Notes: generated from the sequence alone by a model not told the origin. DNA of 42,141 bases from an uncultured Clostridia bacterium (GCA_947588885.1 CANQAH010000007.1:1-42141), one strand, 5' to 3'. Positions 8,781 to 18,689 are shown, counted from the stretch's first letter. Translations and numbers: made by a program.

Positions 8781-10480
8781 TGAAATTTTCATTTTTGAAA
8801 TGTTTTTTTACTATTTACTTTTCAACGATTTTTGTTCTTATTTCTGTTGTTTTTTTGTTTCCTGTTTTTACATCAAATGAAGTTATTATATTTTTTGCTC
8901 ATAATCCATTTAACATTTGTGATAAATTTCCTTTTTTCTGGGAGACTTTAAAAAAATTATATATATGCATTAGCTTTTTGTCTTTTATTATAATTTTTAA
9001 TTCATTATTTTCTTTTTTAGGAATCCTAATTAAAAACTTCCTTCAAAAAGATAGAAAACATAATAAAAAATCTGTCAAGAAAAATAATGAAATTTCCTTA
9101 TATATCGGGAAAAATTCAAAAAAAAGTTTAGTAAATTTACCTATTCGTGGTTTATATCAGAATGTCCTTGTAACTGGCTCTATTGGTACAGGTAAGACTT
9201 CTTCTTTACTTTATCCATTAACTAAGCAACTTCTTGAACTTAACTTCACAAATAAGTATCATTCTTCTTTTCTAATATTAGATGTTAAAGGAAATTATCA
9301 TCATTTTGTCAAAAAGGTTTGTGAAGAATCCTTTCATGCCAGTGATTTGTTCATTATTGGTCTTAATAATTCTATTACTTATAATCCTTTGCATAAGCCA
9401 AATTTGAAGCCACATGTTTTGGCAAATCGTCTAAAAAATATTCTTTTACTCTTTAGTCCTGAACAAACTGAAAGTTATTGGATTGATAAGGCTGAACAGC
9501 TTCTTACAGAAGCAATTAAACTATGTAGATTATATAATAATAACTATGTTACTTTTATTGAACTTCATAAATTAATTATGTCTAAAACATATTATCAAGA
9601 AAAAATTAATCTCCTAAAAAAATCTTTTTACAATCAATCTTTAGACCATTCTCAAATATCTTCTTTAGTTTCTTGTTTGAATTTTTTCGAAGACGAATTT
9701 TTTTCACTTGATGATAGAACTCAATCTATACTTAAATCAGAAGTTTCAAGAATAACAAATATATTTATTTCTGATAAAGATATTTCTAGAATTTTTTGTC
9801 CAAGTCTTGCAGATATTACATTTCCTGGTTTTGAATACATTTTAAAAAATCACAAAATTGTTGTCTTAGACATGAATATTTCTGAATATAATAATTTGTC
9901 TAAAATAATAGCTTCTTATTTAAAAATTGATTTTCAATCAGAAATTCTTATGCAATTGTCTAAAAATTCTGTTATATATCCATCTTGCTTTATTTGCGAT
10001 GAATATCATGAATATGTTACTTTAAATGATGCCGCATTTTTCTCTCAATCTCGAGAAGCTAAAAGTATTAATATTGTTGCAACACAGAGCTATTCATCTC
10101 TTTTGTCTGCTTTGCATGACACTAATACTACTAAAGTTTTAATACAAAGTCTTATTAATAAATTTTGGTTTAGAACAGATGATTCTTTTACTATTGATGA
10201 AATAATCAAACAAACTGGTAAAGAAGAGAAAAAACTATTTTCTCAGACTATCTCTGAAAATGCGAAACAAACAAATTATAATTTTTTATTTAATAGTTTT
10301 CTTTCTAAAGATTCAAATATTTCTGAAAGTTTCAATACTTCTTATCAAAAAGATTTTATATATGATTCTAACTTTTTTTCTCGAGATTTAGAAACATTTT
10401 CATGTCTAGCTTTTCTTTCAAATGGTTCATCTATTCTTCCTCTAGAAAAATTAAATTTAACTCCATATTACTTATTATGA
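8780..10480 (+). CDS. virD4-like: VirD4/TraG-type T4SS coupling ATPase
   Basis: N-terminal TM helices, Walker A GSIGTGKTSSLLYP, LILDVKGNY, Walker B FICDEYHEY, REAKSINIVATQSYSSL. Confidence 0.88.
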   Translation: MKFSFLKCFFTIYFSTIFVLISVVFLFPVFTSNEVIIFFAHNPFNICDKFPFFWETLKKLYICISFLSFIIIFNSLFSFLGILIKNFLQKDRKHNKKSVKKNNEISLYIGKNSKKSLVNLPIRGLYQNVLVTGSIGTGKTSSLLYPLTKQLLELNFTNKYHSSFLILDVKGNYHHFVKKVCEESFHASDLFIIGLNNSITYNPLHKPNLKPHVLANRLKNILLLFSPEQTESYWIDKAEQLLTEAIKLCRLYNNNYVTFIELHKLIMSKTYYQEKINLLKKSFYNQSLDHSQISSLVSCLNFFEDEFFSLDDRTQSILKSEVSRITNIFISDKDISRIFCPSLADITFPGFEYILKNHKIVVLDMNISEYNNLSKIIASYLKIDFQSEILMQLSKNSVIYPSCFICDEYHEYVTLNDAAFFSQSREAKSINIVATQSYSSLLSALHDTNTTKVLIQSLINKFWFRTDDSFTIDEIIKQTGKEEKKLFSQTISENAKQTNYNFLFNSFLSKDSNISESFNTSYQKDFIYDSNFFSRDLETFSCLAFLSNGSSILPLEKLNLTPYYLL

Positions 10481-10818
10481 AAGGTCGTGATAAATTGAAT
10501 TTTAAAAAAATTTTTTATATTATTTTTGTTCTTTTCTTTATCTTTTTATTTATACCTAACTTTTCGTATTCAGCATATCCAAAACTTATATCCACATTAA
10601 ATTCCGCTTTTCAAAAAATCGAGTCATGGATTATAACAATTTCTACTCCAGCAGCTGCTGTTGCTGTTGGCACTGGTGTTTTAATGAAAAAATTTAGTTT
10701 TGGTGACGAAGAACGTATACGTACTGGTAAAAGACTGATTTCTGGTTCTTTGTTTTCTTATGCGTTTATTCTATGCATAGATTTAATTTTATCTACAATA
10801 AATAACTTACTTGGATAG
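10477..10818 (+). CDS. VirB2/TrbC-like pilin candidate
   Basis: Start at ATG 10477 (overlaps virD4 stop ATGA) gives 113 aa with signal-peptide-like N-terminus and two hydrophobic helices; position after virD4 as in Firmicute T4SS loci. Confidence 0.6.
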   Translation: MKGRDKLNFKKIFYIIFVLFFIFLFIPNFSYSAYPKLISTLNSAFQKIESWIITISTPAAAVAVGTGVLMKKFSFGDEERIRTGKRLISGSLFSYAFILCIDLILSTINNLLG

Positions 10819-10826
10819 GAGGTTTT

Positions 10827-11702
10827 ATGGATTCTAGTTATATACCACAATTATTTAATGAAATTATTTCTAATCTTATTAATAATTTATTAGTCTCTGT
10901 GGATAATTCTATATTTTCTGTACTTGATGAATTAACTTTTATTAATTATTCTGTAATTGATAATAAATATTTTACATCCATTTTTACTAATAGTTTTAGT
11001 ATAGTTTCTTTGTCTAAGGCTTTACTTTTGGGAATTATTATTTATTACTCTGTATGTTATCTACTTTCCCATTTTACATCTACAAATTTTCAGAAACCTT
11101 CTTCTTTTCTCTTAAAATTATTCTTTTCTGCTGTACTTATCCACTTTTCTTCATATATTTGTGAATATATCATTAATTTCTTTTCAATTTTAACTGATAT
11201 TTTAAGAGAACTCGGTGTTTTATTTTTTTCTACAAAATTATCTTTTTCACTTATATATGAACGTATACATCAATTATTTTTTACTGATGTTTCTTCTGCT
11301 TTCACAGTTTTTTCATTTGATGGTATAACAAAGTCTTTTATTTCTTTTGGCTTTATTAATCTACTTTTTACTTATTCTGTTCGATTTGTTTTTATAAAAA
11401 TATTAATTCTTATTTCTCCTTTTGCATTTTTGTCTATTGCTTTAGATCAATCTCAATGGATTTTTAAAATATGGCTAAAAAACTTTGTCGGCCAATTATT
11501 TACTCAATTATTTATATGTATACTTCTCTTAGTTATTTTTTCTTTTCAAACATCTACTAATCCTACAATTTCAAAATTACTATACTTAGCTTCTTTAATT
11601 TGTCTGATGAAAGCATCATCTTTTGTAAAAGACTTTACTTCTGGTTTTACTTCTGATATTTCTTCTAGTCTTTCAAGTATAAAAAATATTTTTCAACAAT
11701 AG
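10827..11702 (+). CDS. VirB6/TrbL-like polytopic membrane protein
   Basis: Multiple TM helices including VFIKILILISPFAFLSIALDQSQWIFKIWLKNFVGQLFTQLFICILLLVIF, typical of Gram-positive TrbL/VirB6-like proteins. Confidence 0.7.
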   Translation: MDSSYIPQLFNEIISNLINNLLVSVDNSIFSVLDELTFINYSVIDNKYFTSIFTNSFSIVSLSKALLLGIIIYYSVCYLLSHFTSTNFQKPSSFLLKLFFSAVLIHFSSYICEYIINFFSILTDILRELGVLFFSTKLSFSLIYERIHQLFFTDVSSAFTVFSFDGITKSFISFGFINLLFTYSVRFVFIKILILISPFAFLSIALDQSQWIFKIWLKNFVGQLFTQLFICILLLVIFSFQTSTNPTISKLLYLASLICLMKASSFVKDFTSGFTSDISSSLSSIKNIFQQ

Positions 11703-11710
11703 GAGGTTTT

Positions 11711-11998
11711 ATGAAATTTATTTTTCCTAAAAATTATAATTTTTCTTTTAAGTTATTAGGAATATTTAGTTATTCTTCAATTTTTATAAATGTTTTTTAT
11801 GGTTTTACTTTGTATTTTCTTATTTCTCTTTTATTTAAATCTATGATTATAAAATTTTACTTTTTTATAACATTATTTATACCTTTTTTTCTCTTTACAT
11901 CTTTAAATCGATCTAATGAAAATATCTTTATTATCATTTCATATATTTTGAAATATTTCTTATCTCCTAAGGTTTATTTTTACGACAAAAGATTTTAA
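11711..11998 (+). CDS. VirB3/PrgI-like small membrane protein
   Basis: 95 aa, paired TM helices and C-terminal YILKYFLSPKVYFYDKRF resembling PrgI; position after VirB6-like gene. Confidence 0.55.
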   Translation: MKFIFPKNYNFSFKLLGIFSYSSIFINVFYGFTLYFLISLLFKSMIIKFYFFITLFIPFFLFTSLNRSNENIFIIISYILKYFLSPKVYFYDKRF

Positions 11999-12004
11999 CT
12001 TTTC

Positions 12005-12033
12005 TTGTAAATATCTGTTTTTGATGATATAAT
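12005..12033 (+). promoter_or_regulatory. Internal promoter for dnaD-dnaC
   Basis: TTGTAA - 17 nt - TATAAT in the 67-bp gap before dnaD. Confidence 0.55.
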
Positions 12034-12065
12034 TTTATCAATTTTAAGCAGATAGGAGATTTGTT

Positions 12066-13022
12066 ATGAAGTTGGAGCAAAATGATAAATCTATGTTATT
12101 TTCTAATACTGAAATTCCAGATGTTTTTTTTACAGAATATCTTTCTGCTGCTCCTGGAGATTATATAAAGATATTTTTATATATTCTTTTTTTGTCAAAA
12201 TATGATAAAGATGTTAAGTTAAATGATTTGTCTAAAAAACTTTCTCTACCTTTAAAAACAATCCAAGATGCATTTAAATATTGGGAAGAAAATGGTGTTT
12301 TAATTAAAAAAAATACTGGTTATATGTTAGTTAATTTACAGGATATAGAACTATTGAAATTATATTCTCCAAAATTAACTTCTTCTCCTGAAGATATTAA
12401 GAAAAATGCAAAAAATCAATATAGAGCAAAAGCTATTGAAAACATCAATAATCAATTCTTTCAAGGAATTATGTCTCCATCATGGTATAGTGATATTGAT
12501 ATGTGGTTTAAAAAATACAATTTCGATGAATCTGTTATGTTAGCTCTTTTTAATTACTGTTTTGATCATTCTGCCCTTCATCGAAATTATATACAAGTTG
12601 TTGCTGATAGCTGGTATAAAAATAATATTCGATCTTTTTCAGATTTAGATCAATATTATGAAAAACAGGAAAAGGTATCTGCTCTTAAAAAATCAATTAT
12701 TAAAAAATTAGGATTAAATAGAAATTTGACTGTTTATGAAGATGCTTATGTTCAAAAATGGGCTATTGACTATGGTTATCCTTTAGAAATAATTGAAATT
12801 GCTTTGAAAAAAACAAAATCAAATATTAATTTTGAATATTTAAATAAAATAATTTCCGATTGGTATGATAGAAATTTAAAAACAGTTTCTGAAATCGAAG
12901 ATTACTTGAAAAAATCTCAGAAAAAGCAAGAAAATATAAATGAAATGAAAAAACAAACAAATTATCAAAATTCAAAACAAAGAAATTATGACAATTTGGA
13001 CAACCTTTATGCAAATAGTTAA
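12066..13022 (+). CDS. dnaD: DnaD-domain replication protein
   Basis: N-terminal winged-helix-like region plus two DnaD-type C-terminal repeats (ADSWYKNNIRSFSDLDQYYEK; ISDWYDRNLKTVSEIEDYLKK). Confidence 0.82.
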   Translation: MKLEQNDKSMLFSNTEIPDVFFTEYLSAAPGDYIKIFLYILFLSKYDKDVKLNDLSKKLSLPLKTIQDAFKYWEENGVLIKKNTGYMLVNLQDIELLKLYSPKLTSSPEDIKKNAKNQYRAKAIENINNQFFQGIMSPSWYSDIDMWFKKYNFDESVMLALFNYCFDHSALHRNYIQVVADSWYKNNIRSFSDLDQYYEKQEKVSALKKSIIKKLGLNRNLTVYEDAYVQKWAIDYGYPLEIIEIALKKTKSNINFEYLNKIISDWYDRNLKTVSEIEDYLKKSQKKQENINEMKKQTNYQNSKQRNYDNLDNLYANS

Positions 13023-13033
13023 GAAAGGATCTT

Positions 13034-14041
13034 ATGGATAATTCAATTTTAAAGCAATTATTAACTGAATATGATTCTAAAAGAACTCGTGAATTAGCCG
13101 ATTTAGAAAATAGGAAACAAAAATTAGCTGAAACTTCTGTTGAATATAGAAATCTTGAAAAAGAATTACAATCTATTTCTATATCTTCTTTAAAAAATAT
13201 GCTTTTTCTTTCTCAAAAGGAAAAAGAAAAAAATGTAAAAAACCTTGAAGAGAAAACTCAAAAAATTTCTAAAGAAAAAGAAAACTTATTGAAAAAATTA
13301 AATTTACCTTCAAACTATTTATCTCCACATTTTGAATGCAATTTTTGTCAAGATACTGGTTATGTGGATAATAGTCTTTGTTCATGTATTAAACAAAAAA
13401 TTTACGATTTAGAATATAATAAATCAAATATTGGTGATGTAAAAAAGGAAAATTTTGATACTTTTAATTTTTCTTTATACTCTGACACTGTAGATCCTTC
13501 TTATAGTTCATCATATTCTCCTAGAGACAATATTAAAAAAATTGTTGATATTTCTAAAAAGTTTATTGAAAATTTTGATAATCCAGATGAAAAAAATCTT
13601 ATGTTTTGTGGTCAAACTGGTTTAGGTAAAACATTTTTATCTAATTGCATTGCTAAAGAATTATTAGAAAAAAATAAAACTGTTTTATATCAAACTGCTC
13701 CAATAATGTTAGATATGATAATTAAATCTATGTTTGATAACAATTCAACTCTTATGGACAATATTTTAAATGTAGATTTACTTATAATTGATGACTTGGG
13801 AACAGAAACATTATCTGAAGTTAAATTTACAAAATTATTTAATATAATTAATACTCGTATTTTAAATCAATCATCAAAAATAACAAAAACAATTATTTCT
13901 ACAAATTTAGAAATAAAAGATATTTTTAATAATTATGATGAACGTTTAGGTTCCAGAATTGTTGGCAATTATAATATTTGTAAATTTTTTGGAGACGATA
14001 TTAGAATAAAAAGTAAAAAGAACAAAAGCGGACAATATTAA
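13034..14041 (+). CDS. dnaC: DnaC/DnaI-type helicase loader ATPase
   Basis: FCQDTGYV cysteine region, Walker A GQTGLGKTFLSNCIA, Walker B LLIIDDLGTE, YDERLGSRI. Confidence 0.88.
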   Translation: MDNSILKQLLTEYDSKRTRELADLENRKQKLAETSVEYRNLEKELQSISISSLKNMLFLSQKEKEKNVKNLEEKTQKISKEKENLLKKLNLPSNYLSPHFECNFCQDTGYVDNSLCSCIKQKIYDLEYNKSNIGDVKKENFDTFNFSLYSDTVDPSYSSSYSPRDNIKKIVDISKKFIENFDNPDEKNLMFCGQTGLGKTFLSNCIAKELLEKNKTVLYQTAPIMLDMIIKSMFDNNSTLMDNILNVDLLIIDDLGTETLSEVKFTKLFNIINTRILNQSSKITKTIISTNLEIKDIFNNYDERLGSRIVGNYNICKFFGDDIRIKSKKNKSGQY

Positions 14042-14324
14042 TATTTTTACTACTTAGAACCTTTTTGAGTCCGCGTTTTTGTTCTATGCGCCAAATTTTT
14101 GTTAAAAAATTTGTGTGCAATTGGGGCGAAGCCTTTATATAATAGGAAATGCAAAGCATTTTCCTATTATATAACAAAAGCGGACAATATTAATGTTTTT
14201 ACTACTTAGAACCTTTTTGAGTCCGCGTTTTTGTTCTATGCGCCAAATTTTTGTTAAAAAATTTGTGTGCAATTGGGGCGAAGCCTTTATATAATAGGAA
14301 ATGCGGAGCAATTTCCTATTATAT
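14021..14324 (+). repeat. Tandem duplication (2 x ~152 bp) of a multi-hairpin intergenic repeat
   Basis: AACAAAAGCGGACAATATTAAT(A/G)TTTTTACTACTTAGAACC...ATAATAGGAAATGC starts at 14021 and again at 14173; the copies differ at few positions. Confidence 0.95.
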
Positions 14325-14375
14325 AAAAAATGAACCCTCCTTGTTAAACTTTTTTGTCTAACAATTTGGGTTCAC
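14325..14375 (-). terminator. gyrA terminator
   Basis: Minus strand TGAACCC...GGGTTCATTTTTT. Confidence 0.7.
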
Positions 14376-14397
14376 TTCAAAATGCATAGCTATTTTT

Positions 14398-16839
14398 TTA
14401 ATCCATCATTTCTTTACATTCTTCACTAATTTTTTCGATGCTTGCTACTTTTCCTTCATTTGTTCTCATAAGAGTAACACCTTGTGTAGAACGTCCTAAT
14501 ACACTAATATCTTTTACATTTAATCTAATTATTGTTCCTGTATCTGTTACAAGCATTACATCATCATTGTCATTTACTATTTTGATTCCAATTAGTTCTC
14601 CTGTTTTTGGTGTTATTTTATATGTTATAACTCCTTTTCCTCCACGTATTTGTACTCTATATTCTTCAAGTTCTGTTCTTTTTCCAAATCCGTTTTCTGT
14701 AATTGCAAGTAATGTTGATCCTGAATTAGCTATTATTGATTCCATTCCGATTACACAATCATCTGGATCTAATCTAATTCCTATTACACCTTGTGAAACT
14801 CTTCCAACTGATCTTACATCTTTTTCTGCAAATGTAATACACATTCCCTTTCTTGTAACAAGAACAACATTGTCTTCGCCATCTGTTAATTTAACATCAA
14901 TTAATTCATCGCCTTCTTTTAATACTATTGCTTGTAATCCAGTCTTTCTAGAAGAATTATATTCTGTTAGTGCTGTTTTCTTTATTAATCCTGATTTTGT
15001 AGCAAATAATAAATATTTTCCATCAGCAAAATTTTGAATTGGCATTATTGCAGAAATTTTTTCGTCTGCATCTAGACTCAATAGATTTACTATTGCTGTT
15101 CCTTTGGCTGTTCTTCCTGCTTCTGGTACTTCATATCCTCTTAACCTATAAAGTTTTCCTTTATTACTAAAGAATAATAAAGTATCATGTGAAGATGCAG
15201 TGAAGATTTCTTTTACAAAGTCATCTTCTCTTGTTGTCATTCCTGTAATTCCTTTTCCACCTCTTTTTTGACTCTTAAATGTATCTATTGGTGATCTTTT
15301 GATATACCCAAATCTTGTTAATGCAATAACAATTTGTTCTTCTTTTATTAAATCTTCTACCTCAAAGTCACCTTCTGCAGCAACTATTTTAGTTTTTCTC
15401 TCGTCACCGAATTTTTCTTTCATTTCTAGCAATTCTTCTTTTATTATGTCATATACTAATTTGTCACTAGCTAATATTTCTTTTAATCTAGCTATTAATT
15501 GCATTAATTGGTTATATTCTTCTTCAATTTTTTCTCTTTGCAATCCTGATAAACGTTTTAATTGCATATCTAATATTGCTTGTGCTTGAATTTCAGATAA
15601 TCCAAATCTCTCCATTAATCTTTCTTTAGCATCATCATATGCTGAACGAATAATTTGAATTACTTCATCAATATTATCTATTGCAATTTTTAAACCTTCT
15701 AAAATATGTGCTCTTGCTTCTGCTTTATCTAAATCAAATTTTGTTCTACGTAATACTACAGATTTTCTATGATCTATATAATTTACCAAGCAATCTTTTA
15801 ATGTTAATATTTGTGGTTCTCCATTTACTAGTGCTAACATGATTACACCAAAAGTAATTTGCATTTGTGTATTTTTATATAATTGATTTAATACTACTTG
15901 TGCATTTGCATCTCTTTTTAATTCTATAACCATTCTAACTTTATGTTCTCTATCTGATTCATCTCTTATATCTGATATTCCATCTATTTTTTTGTCTCTT
16001 GCCAACATTGCAATATTTTCAATTAATCTTGCTTTGTTTACTTGATAAGGTAAGGCAGATACAACTATTCTTCTTTTATTTCCAGCCATTTCTTCTATTT
16101 CTGCTTCTGCTCTAACTGTTATTTTTCCTTTTCCAGTATTATATGCTTCTCTTATTCCATCTCTTCCTAAAATTATTCCTTCTGTAGGAAAGTCTGGACC
16201 TTTTATTACTTTCATTAAATCATCATTTGTTACATCATCTTCATCTATTACTTTAATTGCTCCATCAACAATTTCTGATAAATTATGAGGTGGTATATTT
16301 GTTGCCATACCTACTGCAATTCCAGATGATCCATTTATTAGTAATGCTGGTACTTTTGCTGGTAATACAACTGGCTCTTGTAGTCTATCATCATAGTTTG
16401 GCATAAAATCAACTGTATTTTTTTCAATATCAACAAGCATTTCTTCAGCAATTTTTTCCATTCTTGCTTCTGTATACCTCATTGCTGCGGCACCATCACC
16501 ATCAATTGAACCAAAATTTCCATGACCGTCAATCATTGTATATCTTTGAGAAAAGTCTTGTGCTAATCTTACCATTGCATCATAAACTGATGAATCACCA
16601 TGAGGATGATAACGTCCTAAAACAGATCCAACAGTATTTGCACATTTTCTGTATGGTTTATCTGATGTTATTCCATCTTCATACATAGAATATAAAATTC
16701 TTCTATGTACTGGTTTTAAACCATCTCTTACATCTGGCAAAGCACGTGAAACAATAACGCTCATTGCATAATCAACATATGCAGTTCTCATTTCAGCTTC
16801 AATGTCTCTTTCAATAATTTTTTCTTCTTGCTTGTCCAT
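14398..16839 (-). CDS. gyrA: DNA gyrase subunit A
   Basis: YAMSVIVSRALPDVRDGLKPVHRRILY, catalytic Tyr in AAAMRYTEARM, C-terminal beta-pinwheel repeats. Confidence 0.98.
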   Translation of the reverse strand: MDKQEEKIIERDIEAEMRTAYVDYAMSVIVSRALPDVRDGLKPVHRRILYSMYEDGITSDKPYRKCANTVGSVLGRYHPHGDSSVYDAMVRLAQDFSQRYTMIDGHGNFGSIDGDGAAAMRYTEARMEKIAEEMLVDIEKNTVDFMPNYDDRLQEPVVLPAKVPALLINGSSGIAVGMATNIPPHNLSEIVDGAIKVIDEDDVTNDDLMKVIKGPDFPTEGIILGRDGIREAYNTGKGKITVRAEAEIEEMAGNKRRIVVSALPYQVNKARLIENIAMLARDKKIDGISDIRDESDREHKVRMVIELKRDANAQVVLNQLYKNTQMQITFGVIMLALVNGEPQILTLKDCLVNYIDHRKSVVLRRTKFDLDKAEARAHILEGLKIAIDNIDEVIQIIRSAYDDAKERLMERFGLSEIQAQAILDMQLKRLSGLQREKIEEEYNQLMQLIARLKEILASDKLVYDIIKEELLEMKEKFGDERKTKIVAAEGDFEVEDLIKEEQIVIALTRFGYIKRSPIDTFKSQKRGGKGITGMTTREDDFVKEIFTASSHDTLLFFSNKGKLYRLRGYEVPEAGRTAKGTAIVNLLSLDADEKISAIMPIQNFADGKYLLFATKSGLIKKTALTEYNSSRKTGLQAIVLKEGDELIDVKLTDGEDNVVLVTRKGMCITFAEKDVRSVGRVSQGVIGIRLDPDDCVIGMESIIANSGSTLLAITENGFGKRTELEEYRVQIRGGKGVITYKITPKTGELIGIKIVNDNDDVMLVTDTGTIIRLNVKDISVLGRSTQGVTLMRTNEGKVASIEKISEECKEMMD

Positions 16840-16951
16840 TATATAACCTCTTTTCTTATCCTCTTAATACTCTTGTATTATACTAAACCGTAAGAAAATA
16901 TGCAAGTTTTACCATTATATTTTTTTGTTTGCCTTGTTTTTATTTCTTTTA

Positions 16952-17647
16952 CTAATTTATTTTTTCTAGTAAAGCTCTTTCATCATCTGATATTTCGTCA
17001 AGACTACCTTTTTCATTAATATAATTTTGAATATTTTCTATATTTCTTGCTTGTTTTATTGTTTCTTCTACTAATTTACTGCTACTTAGTTTTTGTTTTA
17101 TTTTTTTCATAGTGTTTTCCATTCCTTCATAATCTTTTTCATTATATTGTTTTTTCCATTCAGAACAATATTGGTTTAATGTATCCATATTATATGAATT
17201 TTCCTTATATAAATTTTCAAATCCTTTTTCTATTGTTGATATTAGTTGTTTTTTTCCGTTTTTTATTAAGTTATATATTTCTTTGCTTATTTTATTGCCA
17301 TCAAGTAATTTTTTTAATATTTTATCTATTACTTCTGAAATTCCATCTAGAATACCATTATTTTGTATAACTCTTTTTACTTGTTCTATGGATTCAAAAT
17401 TTCCTGTAAATATTCCTACTACACTTTTTCCTACATCTTCTAATTTATTAATTGTTTCTTTTATTCCTTCTGAAAATCCTTCTTGGAAAAATTTATTTTT
17501 TATATCTATTACATCATCTTCTATAAAATCGGGTAAGATAGCCTTTAAACCTGTTTCTAATGCATTATTAGTTGCATCTAGAATTTTACTAACTATTTCA
17601 TTATTATTGCTTAATTGTTGTGTAAGTTCCATTATCCTCCTTTTCAT
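16952..17647 (-). CDS. Hypothetical helical protein in the virB4 block (start possibly 17632)
   Basis: ORF overlaps the 3' end of the CpaE-like gene, suggesting translational coupling; no recognised domain. Confidence 0.65.
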   Translation of the reverse strand: MKRRIMELTQQLSNNNEIVSKILDATNNALETGLKAILPDFIEDDVIDIKNKFFQEGFSEGIKETINKLEDVGKSVVGIFTGNFESIEQVKRVIQNNGILDGISEVIDKILKKLLDGNKISKEIYNLIKNGKKQLISTIEKGFENLYKENSYNMDTLNQYCSEWKKQYNEKDYEGMENTMKKIKQKLSSSKLVEETIKQARNIENIQNYINEKGSLDEISDDERALLEKIN

Positions 17648-18689
17648 TGCTTATTTTTTTTATTATATTTATATAATCTTTTCTTCTATACTTTATTTTC
17701 TTTATTTTTTCTTCTCTTTCTTTATTTAAAACTGGAATTATTCTTAAAATTTTTGATTTGTAATAATTTCTATTCTGTAATAAGTACTTTTCTTTTTGAG
17801 TTTGGCAAATTATTATTTCTATTTTTTCTTCTTTTATTTTCCAATTTTTTGTGTATATTTCAAGTAATTTCTCACTTTTTTTAATATTATTTATATTATC
17901 ATCTATTATTAAAAAAATTTTCTCTGATTGCTCAAAAATAGCCTTTGTATAGTCAAAAAAGCATTCTGCTGAAGCATTTATTATTGTTACTTCATTCTCA
18001 TTCTTTATTTTGTCTATTTTTATTCTTAATTCTTCTATATTGATATTGTCTTTTTGACCAAACATTATATCTGCTGCATTTATTACTCTTATTTTTCTAT
18101 TTTCAATTACATCTATTATTGAGTTATCTAATAGTTCAAAATCAACTATTGTACTTTTCATTTTTCTTTTTTCAAATTCTTTTAATAAAGTACTTGAAAA
18201 AATTGCTTTTTCTCTTTTTGCTATTCCTGCTACTGCGATAATTTTTCCTTTATTAATTTTGTTCTCTTTTTCTTTTATTTTTTTTACTATTTTACTAAAG
18301 TTATTTTGTTTATTTTCTTTTTCGTTTATTAATTTTCTTAAATTTTCTATTTCATTTTCTAATTTTTGAACATAATTTTCTTCTTTTATAATTTCTGCAA
18401 TTTCTTCCACAGTTTTTTCACCATTTGTGAATATGTTATATACTTCTTTTTCTATCATGTTTTTTACTAATCTAGTTGATTTATCAATAAATAATATTAT
18501 TTTTGCTTTGTTTATTTTAGGTATAAAATCTTCAATTTTTTCTCCAGGTAAATTTTCATTTAATAATATAAAATCTATATTTTCATTTTCTTTTACTTTT
18601 TCTAATACAGCTTCTTGATATAGTAAGTCATCTGATATTACTTCTATTCCCTCAATTTTTCTTAATTCTTTATTTACTTCCTCATTCAT
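17604..18689 (-). CDS. CpaE/MinD-like protein with degenerate P-loop
   Basis: N-terminal receiver-like segment, Lys/Glu-rich linker, then KIIAVAGIAKREKAIFSSTLLKEFEKRKMKSTIVDFELLD, aligning by eye with deviant Walker A/MinD start but lacking KGGxGK. Confidence 0.6.
   Translation of the reverse strand: MNEEVNKELRKIEGIEVISDDLLYQEAVLEKVKENENIDFILLNENLPGEKIEDFIPKINKAKIILFIDKSTRLVKNMIEKEVYNIFTNGEKTVEEIAEIIKEENYVQKLENEIENLRKLINEKENKQNNFSKIVKKIKEKENKINKGKIIAVAGIAKREKAIFSSTLLKEFEKRKMKSTIVDFELLDNSIIDVIENRKIRVINAADIMFGQKDNINIEELRIKIDKIKNENEVTIINASAECFFDYTKAIFEQSEKIFLIIDDNINNIKKSEKLLEIYTKNWKIKEEKIEIIICQTQKEKYLLQNRNYYKSKILRIIPVLNKEREEKIKKIKYRRKDYINIIKKISNEKEDNGTYTTIKQ

Noticed and set aside
16743-16753. 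parS-like half-site CACGTGAAACA inside gyrA
   Set aside because: Matches only 11 of 16 positions of TGTTTCACGTGAAACA and encodes the conserved gyrase VSRALPD motif; likely coincidental. No full canonical parS was found in the window by eye.
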